Shown in pieces: positions 60,249 through 64,000 of a DNA stretch of 64,000 nucleotides. Made by a program: the position numbers and the translations under genes. The stretch's first letter is position 1. Each line of letters begins with the position of its first letter. The stretch covers positions 25,317-89,316 of the forward strand of contig JAZSRC010000079.1 in NCBI GenBank assembly GCA_045538305.1. The letters run 5' to 3'. Source of the stretch: SFHK01 sp045538305 (GTDB lineage: Bacteria > Bacillota > Clostridia > Christensenellales > Aristaeellaceae). The notes under the pieces were generated by a model that was given only the letters and a program-made list of their open reading frames with translations, was not told the origin of the DNA and searched no databases.

Positions 60249-61331
60249 GTGGGTAAAAGACTTCGTATCGGTATTATTGGCTGCGGCGGTATAGCCAATC
60301 AAAAGCATATGCCCTCTTTGAAAGCGCTCAATCGAGCGGATCTCGTTGCATTCTGCGATATTATTGAAGAAAAGGCAATAAAGGCTGCGGAAAAGTTTGG
60401 CACGCCTGACGCCAAGGTTTACACCGATTATAAAGAACTGCTTGCCGATCCCACGATTGACGTCGTACATGTTTGTACGCCCAACCGTATGCACGCACAG
60501 ATTTCGATTGATGCGCTGTATGCCGATAAGCACGTAATGTGCGAAAAGCCCATGGCAAAAACCGCGGCGGACGCCCGCGCAATGGTGGAAGCTGCGAAAA
60601 AAACCGGAAAGAAACTAACGATCGGCTATCAGCATCGCCATAAGGCAGAATCCAATTATGTAAAGAGCGTTATTGATCGCGGTGATCTGGGCGAAATCTA
60701 TTATGCACACGCATATGCCATTCGCCGCAGAGGTACTCCGAACTGGGGCGTATTCCTGAACGAATATGAGCAGGGCGGCGGCCCGCTGATTGATATCGGA
60801 ACACATTCCCTCGATCTTACGCTGTATCTGATGAATAACTACGAGCCCAGAATGGTTGTTGGTACAACCTACAAAAAGGTAGAAAAGGCGATGGAAGGCA
60901 ATCCCTGGGGCGGCTGGGATGAGAAGCAGCATACCATGGAAGACAGCGCATTTGGATTTATCGTTATGAAAAACGGCGCAACCATAAATCTCGAAGCTTC
61001 CTGGGCGCTCAATACCTGTGAGCCTGTTCCCGAGGGCAGCACTGTTCTTTGCGGAAGCAAAGCCGGTGCCCAGATCAAGGGCGGCGTTACCATAAACAAT
61101 TCCGAATTTGGACGTCTGATTGAAACCAAACCCGATCTCTCCGCAGGCGGCGTGGCATTCTATGACGGCGTCCAAGAAACGCCCGCTATTACTGAAGCAA
61201 GGCGCTGGCTGGATGCAGTTGAAAATGATACCGATCCCGTTGTTCTGCCGGAACAGGCATGCGTCATTTCCGAGATTCTGGAAGCGATCTACACTTCCGC
61301 CAAGACGGGACAGCCCGTGTATTTTGACTGA
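60249..61331 (+). CDS. Gfo/Idh/MocA-family oxidoreductase
   Basis: 360 residues, GTG start behind AAAGGGAG. Rossmann motif IGIIGCGGIA (7-16), HVCTPN, CEKPMAKT with the catalytic Lys, and GGGPLIDIGTHSLDL in the C-terminal domain. The family oxidises or reduces sugars and inositols with NAD(P). It is the last gene of the ten-gene operon. Confidence 0.9.
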   Translation: MGKRLRIGIIGCGGIANQKHMPSLKALNRADLVAFCDIIEEKAIKAAEKFGTPDAKVYTDYKELLADPTIDVVHVCTPNRMHAQISIDALYADKHVMCEKPMAKTAADARAMVEAAKKTGKKLTIGYQHRHKAESNYVKSVIDRGDLGEIYYAHAYAIRRRGTPNWGVFLNEYEQGGGPLIDIGTHSLDLTLYLMNNYEPRMVVGTTYKKVEKAMEGNPWGGWDEKQHTMEDSAFGFIVMKNGATINLEASWALNTCEPVPEGSTVLCGSKAGAQIKGGVTINNSEFGRLIETKPDLSAGGVAFYDGVQETPAITEARRWLDAVENDTDPVVLPEQACVISEILEAIYTSAKTGQPVYFD

Positions 61332-61346
61332 TAAAAATTAACAAAG

Positions 61347-61383
61347 AGAACCTGCGGAAAACAATGCCGCAGGTTCTTTTTTA
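61347..61383 (+). terminator. Terminator of the dehydrogenase operon
   Basis: 11-bp stem agaacctgcgg / ccgcaggttct (61347-61357, 61367-61377) followed by a T-run. Confidence 0.95.
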
Positions 61384-61396
61384 TGAGGTTCATAAG

Positions 61397-61424
61397 TTAT
61401 GCCCGGCATTTAAGCCGGGCATAA
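61397..61424 (-). terminator. Hairpin after ppdK
   Basis: 11-bp stem ttatgcccggc / gccgggcataa (61397-61407, 61414-61424) downstream of ppdK on the minus strand; no T-run, but the operon terminator beyond it also faces A/T-rich sequence. Confidence 0.55.
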
Positions 61425-61477
61425 TGCATTATTCTGTGTAATAACAGCCTTCTTCGTTTTACGCAATCGCGAGCTTA

Positions 61478-64000
61478 TTATTTGCCCTCACGAATAGCAG
61501 ACTGTGCCGCTGCAAGGCGTGCAATCGGTACGCGGAAGGGAGAGCAGGATACGTAATTAAGGCCGATCTTGTGGCAGAACCCGATGGATGACGGGTCGCC
61601 GCCGTGCTCGCCGCAGATGCCGCAGTGGAGCTTCTCATTTTCGCCTTTTCCGAGAGTGACCGCCATGTTCATCAGCTTGCCAACACCGGTGGTGTCGCGG
61701 CGGGCAAAGGGATCGGACTCATAGATCTTAGACTGATAGTAAGCGGACAGGAACTTTCCGGCGTCATCACGGGAGAAACCGAAGGTCATCTGGGTAAGAT
61801 CGTTGGTGCCGAAGCAGAAGAAATCGGCTTCCTTTGCAATTTCATCGGCAGTCAGAGCGGCGCGGGGGATTTCGATCATGGTGCCGACTTCATAATGGAG
61901 CTCGGCGCCGGATTCCTTGATAATCCGATCGGCAGTTTCCACGACGATCTTCTTGACGAACTTGTATTCCTTAATATCGCCTACGAGGGGAATCATGATC
62001 TCCGGAACGGTGTTCCACTCATTGCGTGCATTTACGGCCAGAGCAGCCTTGATGATGGCGCGGGTCTGCATGGCGGCGATTTCGGGATAGGTTACGGACA
62101 GACGGCATCCGCGATGGCCCATCATGGGGTTGAACTCGTGGAGGTCGTTGATAATCTGCTTGATGTAACCGACGGTCTTTCCCTGAGCATTTGCAAGAGC
62201 TTCGATGTCGCCTTCTTCGGTGGGTACGAACTCATGGAGCGGCGGATCGAGGAAGCGAATGGTTACGGGATAGCCTTCCAATGCTTCAAACAGACCTTCA
62301 AAGTCTTCCTGCTGCATGGGCTCGATCTTGCTGAGGGCGGCTTCGCGCTCTTCAACGGTTTCTGCGCAGATCATCTCGCGGAATGCGCCGATGCGGGTGG
62401 GATCAAAGAACATGTGCTCGGTACGGCAAAGACCGATACCCTGTGCGCCGAAGGCAACTGCCTGCTTGGCGTCGGAGGGGGAGTCGGCGTTGGTGCGTAC
62501 GCCCATGGTCTTGTATTTATCGGCCAGATCCATGATGCGGCCAAAGTAACCGCTGTTGGGATCGGCGGGAACGGTGGGGATCAGTTCGCTGTAAATGTTG
62601 CCGGTAGAACCGTCCAGAGAGATGGTGTCGCCTTCATGATAGGTTTTGCCTGCGAGGGTGAAGCACTTGTTGTCTTCATCCATCTTGATATCGCCGCAGC
62701 CGGATACGCAGCAGGTGCCCATTCCGCGGGCTACAACGGCAGCGTGAGAAGTCTGTCCGCCGCGAACAGTCAGGATTCCCTGAGAATACTTCATGCCTTC
62801 GATATCTTCGGGGCTGGTTTCCAGACGAACGAGTACAACCTTTTCGCCGTTCTTGCCGTGCTCAACGGCGTCTTCGGCGGTAAACACGATGGTTCCTGCG
62901 GCTGCGCCGGGGGATGCGGCGATGCCCTTTCCTACGGGAACGGCCTTCTTAAGAGCTGCTTCATCAAAGGTGGGGTGCAGAAGCATATCGAGGGACTTGG
63001 CGTCGATCTGCATGAGGGCTTCCTTCTCGGAAATCATGCCTTCATCAATCAGGTCGCATGCGATCTTGATGGCGGCGGCAGCGGTTCGCTTGCCGTTTCG
63101 GGTCTGAAGCATGTAAAGCTTCTTATCCTCGATGGTGAATTCCATGTCCTGCATGTCGCGGTAATGGTTTTCAAGGGTTTTGCATACGGTGAGGAACTGC
63201 TCGTATACTTCGGGCAGAATTTCCTTCATTTTTTCGATGGGCATGGGGGTGCGTACGCCGGCTACAACGTCTTCGCCCTGTGCGTTCATGAGGAATTCGC
63301 CCATCAGGCCTTTTTCGCCGGTGGCGGGATTGCGGGTAAAGGCAACGCCGGTACCGGAAGTATCGCCCATGTTACCGAAGGCCATCATCTGTACATTAAC
63401 AGCGGTGCCCCAGGAATAGGGGATGTCATGGTCCATACGGTAAATGTTGGCGCGGGGATTATCCCAGGAACGGAATACGGCTTCAATTGCCTTGAACAGC
63501 TGTACCTTGGGATCGGAGGGGAAGTCTTCGCCAAGCTGATTCTTGTACTCGGCTTTGAATTGATTGGCCAGCTCCTTAAGATCCTCTGCAGTCAGCTCAT
63601 TATCGTAAGTAACGCCCTTTTCTTTCTTCATGGCGTCGATGAGCTTTTCAAAATATTTCTTGCCGACTTCCATAACGACGTCGGAGAACATCTGGATGAA
63701 ACGGCGATAGCAGTCATACGCCCAGCGAGCATTGCCGGACTTCTCTGCCATAACCTCAACAACTTTTTCGTTAAGACCAAGATTCAGAATGGTATCCATC
63801 ATGCCAGGCATGGAAGCGCGTGCGCCGGAGCGAACGGAAACCAGCAGGGGGTTTTCCATATCGCCGAACTTTTTGCCGGTGATCTCTTCCATCTTGGCAA
63901 TGTTTTCCATGATTTCAGCCTGGATCGCCTCGTTAATCTTGCGGCCATCCTCGTAATACTGGGTGCATGCTTCAGTGGTAATGGTGAAGCCCTGCGGTAC
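61478..64000 (-). CDS. ppdK: Pyruvate, phosphate dikinase (5' end outside window)
   Basis: 840 residues visible; the frame is open to the right edge of the window, so the true start lies beyond (the family is about 875 residues). Visible motifs: VSVRSGARASMPGMMDT (ATP-grasp), the phosphohistidine loop GGQTSHAAVVARGMG, and the C-terminal HCGICGEHGGDP with the catalytic Cys. It interconverts phosphoenolpyruvate, AMP and pyrophosphate with pyruvate, ATP and phosphate, and commonly serves glycolysis in anaerobic clostridia. Confidence 0.97.
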   Translation of the reverse strand, partial: VPQGFTITTEACTQYYEDGRKINEAIQAEIMENIAKMEEITGKKFGDMENPLLVSVRSGARASMPGMMDTILNLGLNEKVVEVMAEKSGNARWAYDCYRRFIQMFSDVVMEVGKKYFEKLIDAMKKEKGVTYDNELTAEDLKELANQFKAEYKNQLGEDFPSDPKVQLFKAIEAVFRSWDNPRANIYRMDHDIPYSWGTAVNVQMMAFGNMGDTSGTGVAFTRNPATGEKGLMGEFLMNAQGEDVVAGVRTPMPIEKMKEILPEVYEQFLTVCKTLENHYRDMQDMEFTIEDKKLYMLQTRNGKRTAAAAIKIACDLIDEGMISEKEALMQIDAKSLDMLLHPTFDEAALKKAVPVGKGIAASPGAAAGTIVFTAEDAVEHGKNGEKVVLVRLETSPEDIEGMKYSQGILTVRGGQTSHAAVVARGMGTCCVSGCGDIKMDEDNKCFTLAGKTYHEGDTISLDGSTGNIYSELIPTVPADPNSGYFGRIMDLADKYKTMGVRTNADSPSDAKQAVAFGAQGIGLCRTEHMFFDPTRIGAFREMICAETVEEREAALSKIEPMQQEDFEGLFEALEGYPVTIRFLDPPLHEFVPTEEGDIEALANAQGKTVGYIKQIINDLHEFNPMMGHRGCRLSVTYPEIAAMQTRAIIKAALAVNARNEWNTVPEIMIPLVGDIKEYKFVKKIVVETADRIIKESGAELHYEVGTMIEIPRAALTADEIAKEADFFCFGTNDLTQMTFGFSRDDAGKFLSAYYQSKIYESDPFARRDTTGVGKLMNMAVTLGKGENEKLHCGICGEHGGDPSSIGFCHKIGLNYVSCSPFRVPIARLAAAQSAIREGK

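Overview
The window looks like a chromosomal segment of a Gram-positive, probably anaerobic, clostridium-like bacterium (Bacillota). Pointers: a mraZ-to-ftsZ division and wall cluster; the DarA-HolB-RicT gene order known from Bacillus; SpoIID, GerM and SpoVD-type proteins of the spore-forming lineage; RqcH; a CtsR-type operator before clpB; pyruvate phosphate dikinase; and promoters close to the sigma-A consensus with 17-bp spacers. MurE carries a DNPR motif, which predicts meso-diaminopimelate in the wall. The SpoIID/GerM/SpoVD/SpoVE types suggest, but do not prove, a spore-former. An uncultured gut or anaerobic clostridial lineage is my inference. I see no integrase, transposase, prophage or CRISPR array.

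Layout. 1-8.3 kb: 3' end of tyrS, then YigZ, an RluA-type pseudouridine synthase, two Cof-type HAD phosphatases, TrmL, a small membrane protein, two tandem uracil-DNA glycosylase family genes, a GNAT-like protein, a CAP-domain secreted protein (minus strand), a zinc-ribbon protein and a metallophosphoesterase. 8.4-20.3 kb: division/wall cluster mraZ-ftsL-like-PBP-murE-mraY-murD-ftsW-divIB, then ftsA-ftsZ behind their own promoter; rsmH, murF, murG, murB and murC are absent. 20.4-23.5 kb: darA-holB-ricT and a highly expressed-looking zinc-ribbon gene with a long leader. 23.5-31.3 kb: a large GH106-like glycosidase, RqcH (minus), a GerMN lipoprotein-like protein, a fused RNase PH/RdgB and a small phosphodiesterase. 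31.4-31.8 kb: four tRNAs (Arg, His, Gln, Lys). 32-38.5 kb: a membrane-anchored metallophosphoesterase relative with altered metal ligands, RadA, SpoIID-like lipoprotein, NUDIX, small Cys-rich and membrane proteins, and a secreted GH5 enzyme. 38.5-40.5 kb (minus): kdgK-kduI for uronate catabolism. 40.6-44.5 kb: D,D-carboxypeptidase and ClpB. 44.7-48.8 kb: an orphan precorrin-8X-methylmutase-like protein, a second GH106-like glycosidase and a membrane protein. 48.8-61.4 kb: a ten-gene catabolic operon. 61.5-64 kb: ppdK (minus, truncated by the window edge).

The most distinctive region is the operon at 48.9-61.3 kb. A DeoR-type regulator is followed by a class II aldolase, a short-chain dehydrogenase, a PHP-domain protein, a SorE-like zinc dehydrogenase, a complete dedicated 2-oxo acid (or acetoin-type) dehydrogenase complex (E2, E3, and an E1 with alpha and beta halves fused), a lipoate-protein ligase and a Gfo/Idh/MocA dehydrogenase. 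This couples aldol cleavage of a (phospho)sugar to oxidation of a 2-oxo product to an acyl-CoA, with its own lipoylation enzyme. The genes are nearly contiguous and share one terminator. The substrate cannot be read from the sequence. The two GH106-like glycosidases, the GH5 enzyme and kduI/kdgK elsewhere in the window fit an organism living on plant polysaccharides such as pectin or rhamnose-bearing glycans.
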